Below, piece after piece: positions 1 to 9,058 of a stretch of DNA of 64,000 nt. The first letter of the stretch is position 1, and the number at the start of each line of letters is the position of its first letter. The translations under genes were made by a program, and so were the position numbers. Where the stretch lies: contig NZ_CP086106.1 of assembly GCF_016765655.2 (NCBI RefSeq), forward strand, positions 1,663,501 to 1,727,500, given 5' to 3'. The DNA comes from Skermanella mucosa (GTDB lineage: Bacteria; Pseudomonadota; Alphaproteobacteria; Azospirillales; Azospirillaceae). The notes under the pieces are model-generated. The model made no database searches. It was not told the DNA's origin and was given only the letters and a program-made list of their open reading frames with translations.

Positions 1-248
1 TCCCGGGGCCGCTCCGACGCGACGATGCGCCTGTGCGGCCGGAGGACTTCGTTCCACGGTTCGGCCGCAGAACCTTTGCCCATGGCTCCGCCCACCCCGA
101 AACCACCGCGGCGTTCTGGCGCCTGACTTTTCCAGAGCCGATCGCCGGGCCGCTTGCGATCGGTTGGGGCTGTCATTTCGGGCTGGGTCTGTTCAGCCCT
201 TCGTCGGCCTTGGAAACCCTGGCTGACGAAGGACCGGGACCGTCCTGA
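1..248 (+). CDS. C-terminal fragment, possible type I-U/I-G Cas protein Csb2 (Cas5/Cas6-like)
   Basis: The reading frame is open from the first base of the window to a TGA at 246-248, so this is the last ~81 residues of a gene that starts outside. The tail contains GPLAIGWGCHFGLGLF, a Gly-rich loop like the one closing RAMP-fold proteins, preceded by HPETTAAFWRLTFPEP. The pattern of a beta strand, GP, LG.G and GLGLF resembles the C-terminus of Csb2/GSU0054-type Cas5-Cas6 proteins of type I-U (I-G) CRISPR systems. Those proteins process crRNA and sit in Cascade. The assignment rests on motif recall only, and no cas1, cas2 or repeat array is visible. An unrelated RAMP-like or uncharacterised protein remains possible. 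Confidence 0.4.
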   Translation, partial: PGPLRRDDAPVRPEDFVPRFGRRTFAHGSAHPETTAAFWRLTFPEPIAGPLAIGWGCHFGLGLFSPSSALETLADEGPGPS

Positions 249-330
249 CGCCGCCGATTGTCCTTTCGGGACCCGTCCCGCTACGATGCCGTGGAGAGCA
301 AGCCTGCCCGTCAGCATCCTGGATCGAACC

Positions 331-780
331 ATGACCGAAATCCGCTTCTATCATCTCCAGCGCAAGACGCTGGAGGACGCGCTGCCGCAGATCCTGGAAA
401 AGACCCTGGAGCGCGGCTGGCGGGCCGTCGTCATGGCCGGATCGGAGGAACGGGTCGAGGCCCTGGCCCAGCACCTGTGGACCTACAAGGATTTCGGGTT
501 CCTGCCCCACGGCAGCGCCCGCGACGGCGACGCGGAGCACCAGCCGGTCTGGCTGACCACCGAGGACGAGAACCCCAACGGCGCCACGGTCCTGATCCTG
601 ACCGACGGCGGGGTTTCCGACCGGCTCGACGGATTCACCCTGGTCTGCGAGATGTTCGACGGTAACGATTACGACGCCGTGCAGGCCGCCCGGAGCCGAT
701 GGAAGCAGTACAAGGCCGATGGCCACGCGCTGACCTACTGGCAGCAGACCGATCGCGGAGGCTGGGAAAAGAAGGCTTGA
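331..780 (+). CDS. holC: DNA polymerase III subunit chi
   Basis: A 149-residue protein, matching the usual ~147-residue length of HolC. In the clamp-loader complex chi links the psi subunit to single-strand-binding protein on the lagging strand. Family features seen are the opening EIRFYHL, the block LPQILEKTLERGWRAVV, the WTYKDFGFLPHG segment, PVWLT, and the later GATVLILTDG and CEMFDG blocks. The ATG at 331 is preferred over an upstream frame extension because EIRFYH is the normal N-terminus; the GGA upstream is a weak ribosome site. In related bacteria holC often follows pepA, but here a different gene lies upstream, which hints at an insertion or rearrangement at the left edge. Confidence 0.9.
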   Translation: MTEIRFYHLQRKTLEDALPQILEKTLERGWRAVVMAGSEERVEALAQHLWTYKDFGFLPHGSARDGDAEHQPVWLTTEDENPNGATVLILTDGGVSDRLDGFTLVCEMFDGNDYDAVQAARSRWKQYKADGHALTYWQQTDRGGWEKKA

Positions 781-793
781 GGCCGCGACGGGC

Positions 794-2758
794 TCAATCC
801 ACCGCGACGGCCCGCTTCAACGGGTTCTCGCCCGGCGGCCAGATGCCGCGCTCGACGGCCTCGCGGCCCTGGAAGACCAGATAGCTCTGGCGGCCATAGT
901 GGGGCAGGGGGCGAAGCAGCGCCTCGAGCGCCGCGCGGTCGTCCGCCGCCACGACCAGGGCCGGTGAACCGCTCTCCAGGCGTTCGGTCCAGACCCGCGC
1001 CGTTCCCTTGCCCGCCAGCCTGTCGGGGACCGGCCCCAGCCCGAGGCGGGCCAAGGCTTCGTATACCTGCGTCGTCATGCCGATCACCGCGACCGGCGCT
1101 CCGGCGCGGGGCTCGCCCGCCGCGGCTCCCGCATCCATGAGGCGGGAAGCCAGGGCGCGCCCGAGGTCCTGGTGAGGGCCGGCCAGCACCAGGCGGGTGG
1201 CGGGATTGAGGGTGACGTCGCGCAGGATCGGCGCCGCCTCTCCCGGGGCCAGGCGGCGGAACAGCCGGTAATCCGGATCGACGGCGACGCCCAGCGGCGG
1301 CGCGTCGAGTTCGATCGTCCCGGTGGCCTCGCTCCCGGCCAGCGGAATGGTACGCCGGAGCTGTCCTTCCGCCGTCTCGACGACCACCGGCACCTCCAGC
1401 CGGTAAGCCGGCTCGCCCTGGCCGACCCGGACATCAAGCCGGTAGCGTTCGCCGGTCCGAGTCGCCGCCGCCTCCATCAGGCGGAGCGCCGGGGCGCCGG
1501 TCCGCGACACCCACTGGTCGAAGAATTCCGCCAGATCGCGGCCCGACGCCGCCTCGAACGCGGCGCGCAGATCGCCCCAGCCCGCCCGCCGGAAGCGGTG
1601 CCGCTCCCAGATCAGCCGGATGCCTCGGTCGAACGCCTCGTCCCCCAGCATGTCCCGCAGCATCAGGAACAGGTAGGCCGACTTGTTGTAGCCCACGATC
1701 TTCGCGGCGCCATGGACACGCGACGTGAAATCGGCGAGCGCACCGTCCCGATCTTCGGGCAGGGCCGCGTAGTCGCGCAGCCAGCCGAACCGCATCTCCC
1801 GCGCGGCCCCGGGATCGCGCGCGGCGGTGAGGCCGTAGTCGGCCATGTAGGTCGTCAGCCCCTCGGACCAGTTGCCGGAGGCATAGTCGACCAGCACGCC
1901 GTTGCCCCACCAGTTGTGCAGGATCTCGTGGGGCAGCGACTGGCCGCGCATAAAGGGCAGCGGTAGCACCTGTCGCCCGACATAGGTCAGGCCGGCGAAT
2001 CCCAGCCCCACCGGCAGGGGAGCCGAGAGGATCGAGAAGCCGGAAAAGGGATAGGTCCCGATCCGCTCGGAAAAATGCGCGATGTAGGTTTCCGAAGCCT
2101 GCAGATAGTCGTCGGACAGGTGTTCCAGGTCGGGCTCGAACAGGGTCCTCAGCCGCAACCCGCCGGCCATGCGCTCCCGTACCTGCCAGCGGCCGGCGAA
2201 CAGCGACGGCTCCTCCACCGCGGGATCGGCGGTGAAGACCGTTTCCCCATCCGTCTCCTCCGCAAGGTCGCCGGTCACGGCGGCGCGGTAGCCTTCGGGG
2301 ACCCGCACCGCCAGCCGGTAGGCCGTGCGCTCCGCGTCGAACCGGGGAAGCCATCCCGTCCCTCCCGGCAGGAAGCTTCCCGTTTCGCCCGATCCCGGCT
2401 CCTCGCCGCCGAACGGGCTGCCGCTGTCGTCGAGCGGCGCCAGGATGCCGGAATAGCGGATCGTCACCCGCATGTCGCCCGCACCGGCCGCCGGAACGCG
2501 CCACCGCGTCGGGCCGCCGGCGATGTCGGCCGGGCGGCCGTCGATCTCGACGCGGACGGGCGAAAACCTCGGCGACAAGTGGAACTCCAAGGGGCCGCCG
2601 CCGGTCACCGTCACCCGGTCGGTCACTTCAAGCCGGCGCTCAGCCGGGTCGAGGTGTATGGCGGCGTCGTGGGTCACCCGGGAGGCGGGAGCGGCGAGGC
2701 ACGGCGGGGCGAAGGTCAACCAGAGTAAGGCGCCGATGGCGGCCAGGCCGCCCTTCAT
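794..2758 (-). CDS. M1 family zinc metallopeptidase, exported
   Basis: A 654-residue protein with an N-terminal signal peptide (hydrophobic core GALLWLTFAPPCLA, cleavage after ~residue 22). The gluzincin motif HEILH lies at residues 277-281, followed by NWWGN and GNWSEG, whose Glu (~299) is the third zinc ligand. The spacing is one residue shorter than in classic PepN. The N-terminal half is beta-rich, as in M1 enzymes. The ~150 C-terminal residues hold a less familiar alpha/beta segment. It probably trims peptides in the periplasm. It starts 19 bases after the CYTH-CHAD stop codon, so it is likely the last gene of the operon sixA-like, CYTH-CHAD, peptidase. The start at 2758 is set by the signal peptide; a longer upstream frame overlaps the previous gene. 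Confidence 0.85.
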   Translation of the reverse strand: MKGGLAAIGALLWLTFAPPCLAAPASRVTHDAAIHLDPAERRLEVTDRVTVTGGGPLEFHLSPRFSPVRVEIDGRPADIAGGPTRWRVPAAGAGDMRVTIRYSGILAPLDDSGSPFGGEEPGSGETGSFLPGGTGWLPRFDAERTAYRLAVRVPEGYRAAVTGDLAEETDGETVFTADPAVEEPSLFAGRWQVRERMAGGLRLRTLFEPDLEHLSDDYLQASETYIAHFSERIGTYPFSGFSILSAPLPVGLGFAGLTYVGRQVLPLPFMRGQSLPHEILHNWWGNGVLVDYASGNWSEGLTTYMADYGLTAARDPGAAREMRFGWLRDYAALPEDRDGALADFTSRVHGAAKIVGYNKSAYLFLMLRDMLGDEAFDRGIRLIWERHRFRRAGWGDLRAAFEAASGRDLAEFFDQWVSRTGAPALRLMEAAATRTGERYRLDVRVGQGEPAYRLEVPVVVETAEGQLRRTIPLAGSEATGTIELDAPPLGVAVDPDYRLFRRLAPGEAAPILRDVTLNPATRLVLAGPHQDLGRALASRLMDAGAAAGEPRAGAPVAVIGMTTQVYEALARLGLGPVPDRLAGKGTARVWTERLESGSPALVVAADDRAALEALLRPLPHYGRQSYLVFQGREAVERGIWPPGENPLKRAVAVD

Positions 2759-2777
2759 GCCGGATCGTCCCAATTCT

Positions 2778-4448
2778 TCACCCCCAGAAAGGCTCGGCCT
2801 TCTCGTAGTCGCGCCACCGGTCGGGCAGGTCGGCCATGTGCCGGCGCATCCGCCGCTCCAGCCAGTCGGCGAAGTCGCCCGCCGCCCGCCGGACGTCGCG
2901 CCCGGCATCGGCCGAAAGGGCGTCGATCATGCGGCGGCTGACCGCGGCGTCGTTCAGGGTGCCCAGCAGATCCTGCAGGGCCTCGACCGACTCCAGGTAG
3001 GGGCGGACCGAGCCGGCGGGATAGAGGCCGCGGAAGAACTCGACTGCGTAGCGCAGCTTCTTGAAGCTGATGCGCAGCTGGTGCCGCTGGTCGGCGTCCA
3101 GCTTTCGGATCTGCCGCCCCGACTTGCGGGACTTGCGGTGCCGCAGGTCCAGCCAGCTCCCGGCCAGGTCCGCCATCGGCCGGGCCAGGAGCAACCGGAC
3201 GTCGGGCGCGGAGTCCTCGTTCCAGCGTCCGGACTCCAGCCAGCCGCCGAGGCCCAGCATCAACGTCGTGTAGCGCGGCGCGTGCAGCGCCTCGACCGCG
3301 CGGGCGTGGGCGGAGCGGCGCGAGTCCGCGATGGCCTGGCCCAGCAGGCGGACGCCCTCGTCGCTGCCCTGCTTCTCGGCATAGGGCTCGAAGAAGAGAG
3401 TCTGGAGGTTGTCCCAGTCGCGGGCCGGACCCAGGCGTTCGGCCAGCCACTTGACCTCGTCCTTCAGCATCCGCGCGTCGGGCGACGCGATGACGTCGTC
3501 GAACAGGGTCAGCGCGGAGCGCAGGCGCCGCAGGGCCACCCGCATCTGGTGGATGCCCTCGGCTTCCACTCCCGCCACGGCGCAGGCCTGGTTGGCGAGC
3601 GCATGGCTCATGCAGTTGCGCACGATGTGGCGGAAGCTCTCGGCCACCGTGGTGGCCGGCGTCAGGCCCAGGGGAGGAGCCTTCGAAAACCGGGGCAGGG
3701 CGCCCGTGACCAGGGCGAACCCGGCCTCCGCCTTGCTCTCCGTCGCGATGCGCAGCGGCACGATCCGCTGGAGTTCGTGGGCCAGCTCGAACAGGGCGGT
3801 GATCGATCCCGCCTTCAGCTCCAGCTCGATCTCGCTGATCGGCCGGTGCGCGACGCCCGCCCGGATCTCGCCGGTGTCGAGGGCAACCTCGATCGCGGTC
3901 AGCGGATCGGGCCTGAGCATCAGGGTGGTGCGCTGGAAGTCCGTCAGGAACATCGGCCGGATCGCCGGAAGCGCGTCCTGCGGCACGACCTCGCGCACCC
4001 CGTCCAGGGTGAGCAGGGAGATGTCGGGATCGTCGGAGGGGATCTGCCACTCCCATTCGCGCCGGACCGCCACGGCCGCCGCGTCTCCCGGCGTCCCGCT
4101 GTTCATGGTCTTGACCGCCTGGATCCGCTGGGCGCCCTGGCGGCGCACGCGCAGCGCTACCCCATAGGCCGCAAGCGCCAGGTCCGGCGTGTCGTAGTAG
4201 AGGGTATAGAGGCGCTGGCTGGCCGCCGTGCCGTGCTGCAGCCCGACCAGGGCCGGATGCCTCACCAGCCGGGCGAGATTGCCCGGGGCGACGTACAGCT
4301 TCAGCTCGATCTCCCGCGCCGCCTGCGGCGGTGCGGGCGCCGTCCCGGGAAAGTCCTTTTCCGGTGGAGCCGTGTCCGTCGATTGCAGGTTCGTGCTGTC
4401 GCGGTTGTTCGGCACGGGCGGTGCAGCCTCGCTGGTCGGGAGCATCAT
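2778..4448 (-). CDS. CYTH-CHAD protein, inorganic triphosphatase-like
   Basis: A 556-residue two-domain protein. After a ~40-residue Pro-rich leader, the CYTH domain (~45-245) opens with EIELKL, the ExExK signature of triphosphate tunnel enzymes such as YgiF/ygiF-type triphosphatase. The CHAD domain (~275-545) has the characteristic helical pattern with HQMRVALRRLRSAL and RKSRKSGRQIRKL, rich in basic residues. CHAD domains are reported to bind inorganic polyphosphate. Its place beside ppk and ppx therefore suggests a role in polyphosphate or triphosphate turnover (inference). Two adjacent ATGs (4448, 4445) follow AAAAGG, so the exact start is uncertain by one codon. It lies 33 bases downstream of the SixA-like gene. 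Confidence 0.88.
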   Translation of the reverse strand: MMLPTSEAAPPVPNNRDSTNLQSTDTAPPEKDFPGTAPAPPQAAREIELKLYVAPGNLARLVRHPALVGLQHGTAASQRLYTLYYDTPDLALAAYGVALRVRRQGAQRIQAVKTMNSGTPGDAAAVAVRREWEWQIPSDDPDISLLTLDGVREVVPQDALPAIRPMFLTDFQRTTLMLRPDPLTAIEVALDTGEIRAGVAHRPISEIELELKAGSITALFELAHELQRIVPLRIATESKAEAGFALVTGALPRFSKAPPLGLTPATTVAESFRHIVRNCMSHALANQACAVAGVEAEGIHQMRVALRRLRSALTLFDDVIASPDARMLKDEVKWLAERLGPARDWDNLQTLFFEPYAEKQGSDEGVRLLGQAIADSRRSAHARAVEALHAPRYTTLMLGLGGWLESGRWNEDSAPDVRLLLARPMADLAGSWLDLRHRKSRKSGRQIRKLDADQRHQLRISFKKLRYAVEFFRGLYPAGSVRPYLESVEALQDLLGTLNDAAVSRRMIDALSADAGRDVRRAAGDFADWLERRMRRHMADLPDRWRDYEKAEPFWG

Positions 4449-4481
4449 CCTTTTGTAGATACTAGACCGCCGTGCCCAGCG

Positions 4482-5000
4482 TTAAGTTAATTTTTTCGGA
4501 AGGACGAGGCCGGCGAGCGTTCCCGCGCGCGACCCGATGTCGCTCCAGGAGCCTTGGGCGAAGGTGAGCACCGCCAGCGCGGCCGTCGGGAACTTGCCGG
4601 CGAGACTGCGCAGGAGGGAGGCGTCGCCATCTCCCGCCAGATCCTGCGCCAGATCGTGCAGATCGGGGTTATGGGCGACCAGCAGGACCGTCGCGGCATC
4701 GTCGGGCAACCGGCGAAGCCGCTCCAGCAGCGCATTCTCGCCGCTCAGGTACAGCCCACGATCGTATTCGGCAGGCACCTGGCCGGTTCCCAGCTGGGCC
4801 GTGACCAACCCCAGGGTATCGACCGCGCGGCGCGCCGTGGAGCAGAGGATGACGTCGGGGTGGAAACCTTCGCCGCGCAGATGGCGGCCGATCAAGGTCG
4901 CGGCGCGGGCCCCCCGGGGAGCCAAGGGCCGGTCATGGTCATCGAGGGAAGGATCGTTCCAGGCGGATTTGGCGTGCCGGAGCAGGTAAAGCGTCTTCAT
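4482..5000 (-). CDS. SixA-like histidine phosphatase family protein
   Basis: A 172-residue protein with the phosphohistidine motif LLRHAKSAW at residues 5-13 and the C-terminal LLVAHNPDLHDLA block holding the second catalytic His. These are hallmarks of small SixA-type phosphohistidine phosphatases, which remove phosphate from His-containing proteins such as phosphorelay or PTS components. The substrate here is unknown. It is the first gene of a minus-strand cluster with CYTH-CHAD and the M1 peptidase, and is divergent from ppk with a 151-base spacer. Its position next to polyphosphate genes may be functional or accidental. Confidence 0.85.
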   Translation of the reverse strand: MKTLYLLRHAKSAWNDPSLDDHDRPLAPRGARAATLIGRHLRGEGFHPDVILCSTARRAVDTLGLVTAQLGTGQVPAEYDRGLYLSGENALLERLRRLPDDAATVLLVAHNPDLHDLAQDLAGDGDASLLRSLAGKFPTAALAVLTFAQGSWSDIGSRAGTLAGLVLPKKLT

Positions 5001-5151
5001 TGCGTTGACGTGAGCCTCAAGGTATTCCCTATTCGGGTTCGGCTGGCGCGGATGCCGCGGAATCCGGCAACGTTTACCGTCCGCCTGTCAAAGCGTAACC
5101 GAGTCGCGCTATCGTGACCATTCCGTTAATCGTTTGAGCCCCGAGGAAGCC

Positions 5152-7299
5152 GTGACCAGCGCGCAGGAAATCGAGACCCCCGAGATCGATCCAACCTCTC
5201 CGGACCGGTTCATCAACCGTGAACTGTCCTGGCTGGCGTTCAACCAGAGGGTCCTCGAGGAATCGCTCAACGTGAGCCATCCGCTGCTGGAGCGGCTGCG
5301 GTTCCTGTCGATCTCCGCCAGCAACCTGGACGAATTCTACATGGTCCGCGTCGCGGGCTTGAAGGCCCAGGTCCGGGCCGGGATCACGACGCTGTCCGAC
5401 GACAATCTCGGCCCGTCCCAGCAGCTCGCCGCCGTCAACCAGCGCGTGATCGAACTGATGCGCGACCAGCAGAACGGCTGGAGGACGCTCCGGAAGGAAC
5501 TGCGCGAGGCCGGGATCACCGTGGTGGACCCCAGCGAGCTCACCGATGGCGAGATGGACTGGCTGGAAGCCCGGTTCCTCGACGACATCTTCCCGCTCCT
5601 GACGCCCATCGCGGTCGATCCGGCCCATCCTTTCCCGTTCATCCCGAACCTGGGGTTCAGCCTGGCGCTCCAGCTCTACGACCCGGACCGCAGCCAGAAC
5701 CTGGACGCCCTGCTGCCGATGCCGTCCCAGCTCGAACGCTTCGTCCGGCTGCCGGGGTCCGACGTCCGGTTCGTCCTTCTGGAACAGCTCGTCCTGCTGT
5801 TCCTCGACCGGATCTTCCCGGCGCCGTTCAAGCTGACCGGGCACGGGGTGTTCCGGATCCTGCGCGACAGCGAGATGGAGATCGACGAGGAGGCGGAGGA
5901 CCTGGTCCGCACCTTCGAGAGCGCGCTGAAGCGCCGCCGGCGCGGCAGCGTCATCCGGCTGGCGGTCAATATCGGGATGGCACCGGACCTGCGGGAGTTC
6001 CTGCGCCATCAGCTCTCCGTCTCCAACGACGACGTGTTCGTGCTGGAAGGGCTGATCGGCCTCGCCGATACCAAGCAGCTCATCATCGAGGAGCGCCCAG
6101 ATCTCGTCTTCCCGCCCTACAACGCCCGCTTCCCCGAGCGGATCCGCGATTTCGGCGGCGACTGCTTCGCGGCGATCCGGCACAAGGACATCGTCGTCCA
6201 CCATCCGTACGAAAGCTTCGACGTGGTGGTGCAGTTCCTGCGCCAGGCGGCGCGCGACCCGGCGGTGGTCGCGATCAAGCAGACGCTGTACCGGACCAGC
6301 AAGAACTCGCCCATCGTCGCGGCCCTGATCGAGGCGGCGGAGGCCGGCAAGACGGTCACCGCCATGGTCGAGCTGAAGGCCCGCTTCGACGAGGAGGCCA
6401 ACATCCAGTGGGCGCGCGACCTTGAGCGCGCCGGAGCCCAGGTGGTCTACGGCTTCGTCGACCTGAAGACCCACGCCAAGGTGTCGCTGGTGGTCCGGCG
6501 CGAGGCCAAGGGCCTGCGCAGCTACGTCCATTTCGGCACCGGCAACTACCATCCGATCACGGCCAAGGTCTACACCGACCTGTCTTTCTTCACCTGCGAC
6601 CCGGCGCTGTGCCACGACGCCGCCTTCATGTTCAACTACATGACCGGCTACGCGACGCCGAAGTCGCTGGAGAAGGTCTCCATAGCCCCCCTCGCGCTGC
6701 GCGAGAAGCTGGTCGAGCTGATCGACCGGGAGATCGACTTCGCCCGCGCCGGGAAGCCGGCCCGGATCTGGGTCAAGCTGAACTCGCTGGTCGACTCCCG
6801 CCTGATCGACAAGCTCTACGAGGCCTCCCAGGCAGGCGTCCTGATCGACTTGATCATGCGCGGCATCTGCTGCCTGCGCCCCGGCGTGCCGGGCCTGTCC
6901 GACAATATCAGGGTCAAGAGCATCGTCGGCCGGTTCCTGGAGCATGGCCGGATCATCTGCTTCGGAAACGGCCACGTCCTGCCGTCGCCCGAGGCCAAGG
7001 TCTTCATCTCCTCGGCCGACTGGATGCCGCGCAACCTGGACCGGCGCATCGAGACCCTGGTGCCGATCGAGAACCCGACGGTCCATCAGCAGATCCTGGA
7101 CCAGATCATGGTCGCCAACCTGAAGGACGAGGCACAGAGCTGGTATCTGGCTTCCGACGGCTCCTACCGGCGGGCGAAGGTCGACAAGGATGCTTTCAGC
7201 GCCCATACCTATTTCATGACCAACCCCAGCCTGTCCGGCCGCGGCAGCGCGATCTCCGGGGCGCGGATTCCGCCGCGCCTGGTCCTCCAATCCAAGTAG
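5152..7299 (+). CDS. ppk: polyphosphate kinase 1
   Basis: A 715-residue enzyme that polymerises ATP gamma-phosphate into polyphosphate. The N domain opens with [18 protein letters not shown]. The catalytic C1/C2 domains contain [19 protein letters not shown], with the autophosphorylated His at about residue 441, and [21 protein letters not shown]. The length matches the family. The GTG at 5152 is chosen over a TTG at 5134 because GAGGAA sits 3-9 bases before it. A single CTGTCA half-site at 5085 recalls a Pho box half, but no proper second half was found. ppx follows after 32 bases in the same direction, so the two are probably co-transcribed. Confidence 0.95.
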   Translation: MTSAQEIETPEIDPTSPDRFINRELSWLAFNQRVLEESLNVSHPLLERLRFLSISASNLDEFYMVRVAGLKAQVRAGITTLSDDNLGPSQQLAAVNQRVIELMRDQQNGWRTLRKELREAGITVVDPSELTDGEMDWLEARFLDDIFPLLTPIAVDPAHPFPFIPNLGFSLALQLYDPDRSQNLDALLPMPSQLERFVRLPGSDVRFVLLEQLVLLFLDRIFPAPFKLTGHGVFRILRDSEMEIDEEAEDLVRTFESALKRRRRGSVIRLAVNIGMAPDLREFLRHQLSVSNDDVFVLEGLIGLADTKQLIIEERPDLVFPPYNARFPERIRDFGGDCFAAIRHKDIVVHHPYESFDVVVQFLRQAARDPAVVAIKQTLYRTSKNSPIVAALIEAAEAGKTVTAMVELKARFDEEANIQWARDLERAGAQVVYGFVDLKTHAKVSLVVRREAKGLRSYVHFGTGNYHPITAKVYTDLSFFTCDPALCHDAAFMFNYMTGYATPKSLEKVSIAPLALREKLVELIDREIDFARAGKPARIWVKLNSLVDSRLIDKLYEASQAGVLIDLIMRGICCLRPGVPGLSDNIRVKSIVGRFLEHGRIICFGNGHVLPSPEAKVFISSADWMPRNLDRRIETLVPIENPTVHQQILDQIMVANLKDEAQSWYLASDGSYRRAKVDKDAFSAHTYFMTNPSLSGRGSAISGARIPPRLVLQSK

Positions 7300-7331
7300 C
7301 AAGTCCATAAAGGCGCGACGGGCACCACGAC

Positions 7332-8846
7332 ATGACCCTCACCCTCGATCGGCGTCCGGCGGCCGACCTCCAGCGTTCCGAACGGATCGCGGTGATCGAC
7401 ATCGGCTCAAACTCGATCCGGCTCGTCGTCTATGACGGCCTGCACCGGGCGCCCGTGCCCCTGTTCAACGAGAAGATCATGTGCGGGCTGGGCCGCACCG
7501 TCGAGAAGACCGGCCGGCTGAACCCGGAAGGCGTGACGCTGGCGCTGGACAACATCGCCCGGTTCGGCCGCCTGATCGACGGCATGGATGTCGGCCGGAC
7601 CGAGGTGCTGGCGACGGCCGCGGTGCGCGACGCCGCCGACGGCGTCGATTTCGTCAAGGCGGTCAATGCCAGGACCGGCCTGACCGTCCGCACGATCGCC
7701 GGCGAGGAGGAGGCGCGCCTGTCGGCGATGGGGGTGCTTTCGGGCACGCCGGGCGCCGACGGGCTGATGGGCGACCTGGGCGGCGGCAGCCTGGAACTGG
7801 TCGGCCTGGACCGCGGCGCCATCGGTCCCCAGGTCACCATGCCGCTCGGTCCCCTGCGGCTTCTCGAGTCCTGCGGCGGCAAGATCGCCGCGGCGGCCCG
7901 GACCATCGACCAGCACCTTCAGGCGCTGCCCTGGCTGGCGCAGCACAAGGGCCGCCCCTTCTATCCGGTGGGCGGAAGCTGGCGCGCGCTGGCGAAGCTG
8001 CACATGGAGCAGGTCAACCATCCGCTCCACGTCATCCATCACTACACGGTCGGCGGCGCCCAGCTCCGCGACTTCGCCGGGGAGATATCCCGTCTCAACC
8101 GCGCGTCCCTGGACAAGGTGTCCGGCGTGTCGAGGCGCCGGTCGGACACGCTTCCCCTGGCGGCGCTGGCACTCGAACGGCTGCTGGCGATCGTCGCGCC
8201 GTCCGAGGTGGTCTTCTCCGCCCATGGCCTGCGCGAGGGGCTGCTGTTCGACATGCTCGGCGCGCAGGAGCAGCGGGAAGACCCGCTGATCAGCGCCTGC
8301 GCCGGGCTGGCCAAGCGGATCGGCCGGTTCGACCAGGGGGAGATCATCACGAACTGGACGGCGTCCCTGTTCGCCGGCGAGGACGAGGTGTCGGCCCGGC
8401 TGCGCCGCGCCTCCTGCCTGCTCAGCGATCTCGGCTGGTCGGAGCACCCGGACTATCGGGCCGAGCATGCCTATATGCGGATCCTGCGCATGCCCTTCGC
8501 CGGCATCGACCATGGGGAGCGGGCTTTCCTGGCCCTGGTCGCCTATGCGCGCTACGGCGGCCGGATCGACGATCCGATGGTGGCGGTGGCGCGCGGCCTG
8601 GTCCAGGAGGGCAGGGCGGCGAAGGCGGGCATCCTCGGCCTGGCGCTCCGCCTCGCCCAGACGCTGACCGGCGGCGTGGCCGCGCTGCTTCAGCGCACCA
8701 GCCTGTCGATCGATGAGGAGGCCCTGATCCTCTGCGTTCCGGAAGACGCCCGGGTGCTGGTCGGCGACACGGTCCAGCGCCGCCTGGACGCGGTCGCCAA
8801 GGGGCTCAACCGGCGGGGCGAGATCGTGATCGCGCCGCCGAGATAG
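7332..8846 (+). CDS. ppx: exopolyphosphatase, Ppx/GppA family
   Basis: A 504-residue phosphatase of the actin/hsp70 fold that removes terminal phosphate from polyphosphate or hydrolyses pppGpp. Motifs visible are IAVIDIGSNSIRLVVYDG (~20-37), ATAAVRDA, IAGEEEARLS and GDLGGGSLELV. The protein is long enough to carry the C-terminal HD-like helical domain typical of long Ppx. Gene order ppk-ppx is standard, and the genes are 32 bases apart. The ATG start is supported by the N-terminus preceding the first phosphate-binding loop by ~20 residues. Whether it prefers polyphosphate or pppGpp cannot be told from sequence; the ppk neighbour favours polyphosphate. Confidence 0.93.
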   Translation: MTLTLDRRPAADLQRSERIAVIDIGSNSIRLVVYDGLHRAPVPLFNEKIMCGLGRTVEKTGRLNPEGVTLALDNIARFGRLIDGMDVGRTEVLATAAVRDAADGVDFVKAVNARTGLTVRTIAGEEEARLSAMGVLSGTPGADGLMGDLGGGSLELVGLDRGAIGPQVTMPLGPLRLLESCGGKIAAAARTIDQHLQALPWLAQHKGRPFYPVGGSWRALAKLHMEQVNHPLHVIHHYTVGGAQLRDFAGEISRLNRASLDKVSGVSRRRSDTLPLAALALERLLAIVAPSEVVFSAHGLREGLLFDMLGAQEQREDPLISACAGLAKRIGRFDQGEIITNWTASLFAGEDEVSARLRRASCLLSDLGWSEHPDYRAEHAYMRILRMPFAGIDHGERAFLALVAYARYGGRIDDPMVAVARGLVQEGRAAKAGILGLALRLAQTLTGGVAALLQRTSLSIDEEALILCVPEDARVLVGDTVQRRLDAVAKGLNRRGEIVIAPPR

Positions 8847-8925
8847 GTCGTTGGGCGCGGGCTGGAGCGGTTTTCGACCAGATCGAACCGTTCCGGCCCA
8901 CATGGCCTGCCGTTCCATTCGCCGC

Positions 8926-9016
8926 GATGCGTTGGGCCACGGCCCAACCTAAGGTTTACGCGGAGCGGCGAAGATTCGGGCCGTCGATCGTAGGTTGGGC
9001 CGTGGCCCAACGCATC
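8926..9016. repeat. REP-like inverted repeat, two nested hairpins
   Basis: Two perfect 26-base inverted arms (8926-8951 and 8991-9016) are separated by 39 bases. Each arm is itself a near-perfect palindrome, GTTGGGCC with a 2-base centre and then GGCCCAAC. The element lies between the convergent ends of ppx and rnd. This mosaic architecture is typical of repetitive extragenic elements with TAGGTTGGG...CCCAAC arms that occur in many copies in proteobacteria. It could also act as a bidirectional terminator or mRNA stabiliser. Only one copy occurs in this window. Confidence 0.75.
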
Positions 9017-9058
9017 GGTCCGGCTGCCCCGGGCGGATCGACCTGATCGGGCACGGCT

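Noticed and set aside
1..330. CRISPR array near the left edge
   Set aside because: No direct repeats with regular spacers were found anywhere in the window; only the possible Cas-like C-terminus supports a CRISPR link.
5085..5102. Pho box upstream of ppk
   Set aside because: One CTGTCA half-site is present, but the second half at 11-base spacing is a poor match, so it is mentioned only in the ppk entry.
5074..7308. Long open frame antisense to ppk
   Set aside because: GC-rich coding DNA produces long mirror frames. This one is Asp/Arg/Gln-rich without known motifs, while the plus strand encodes an unmistakable PPK.
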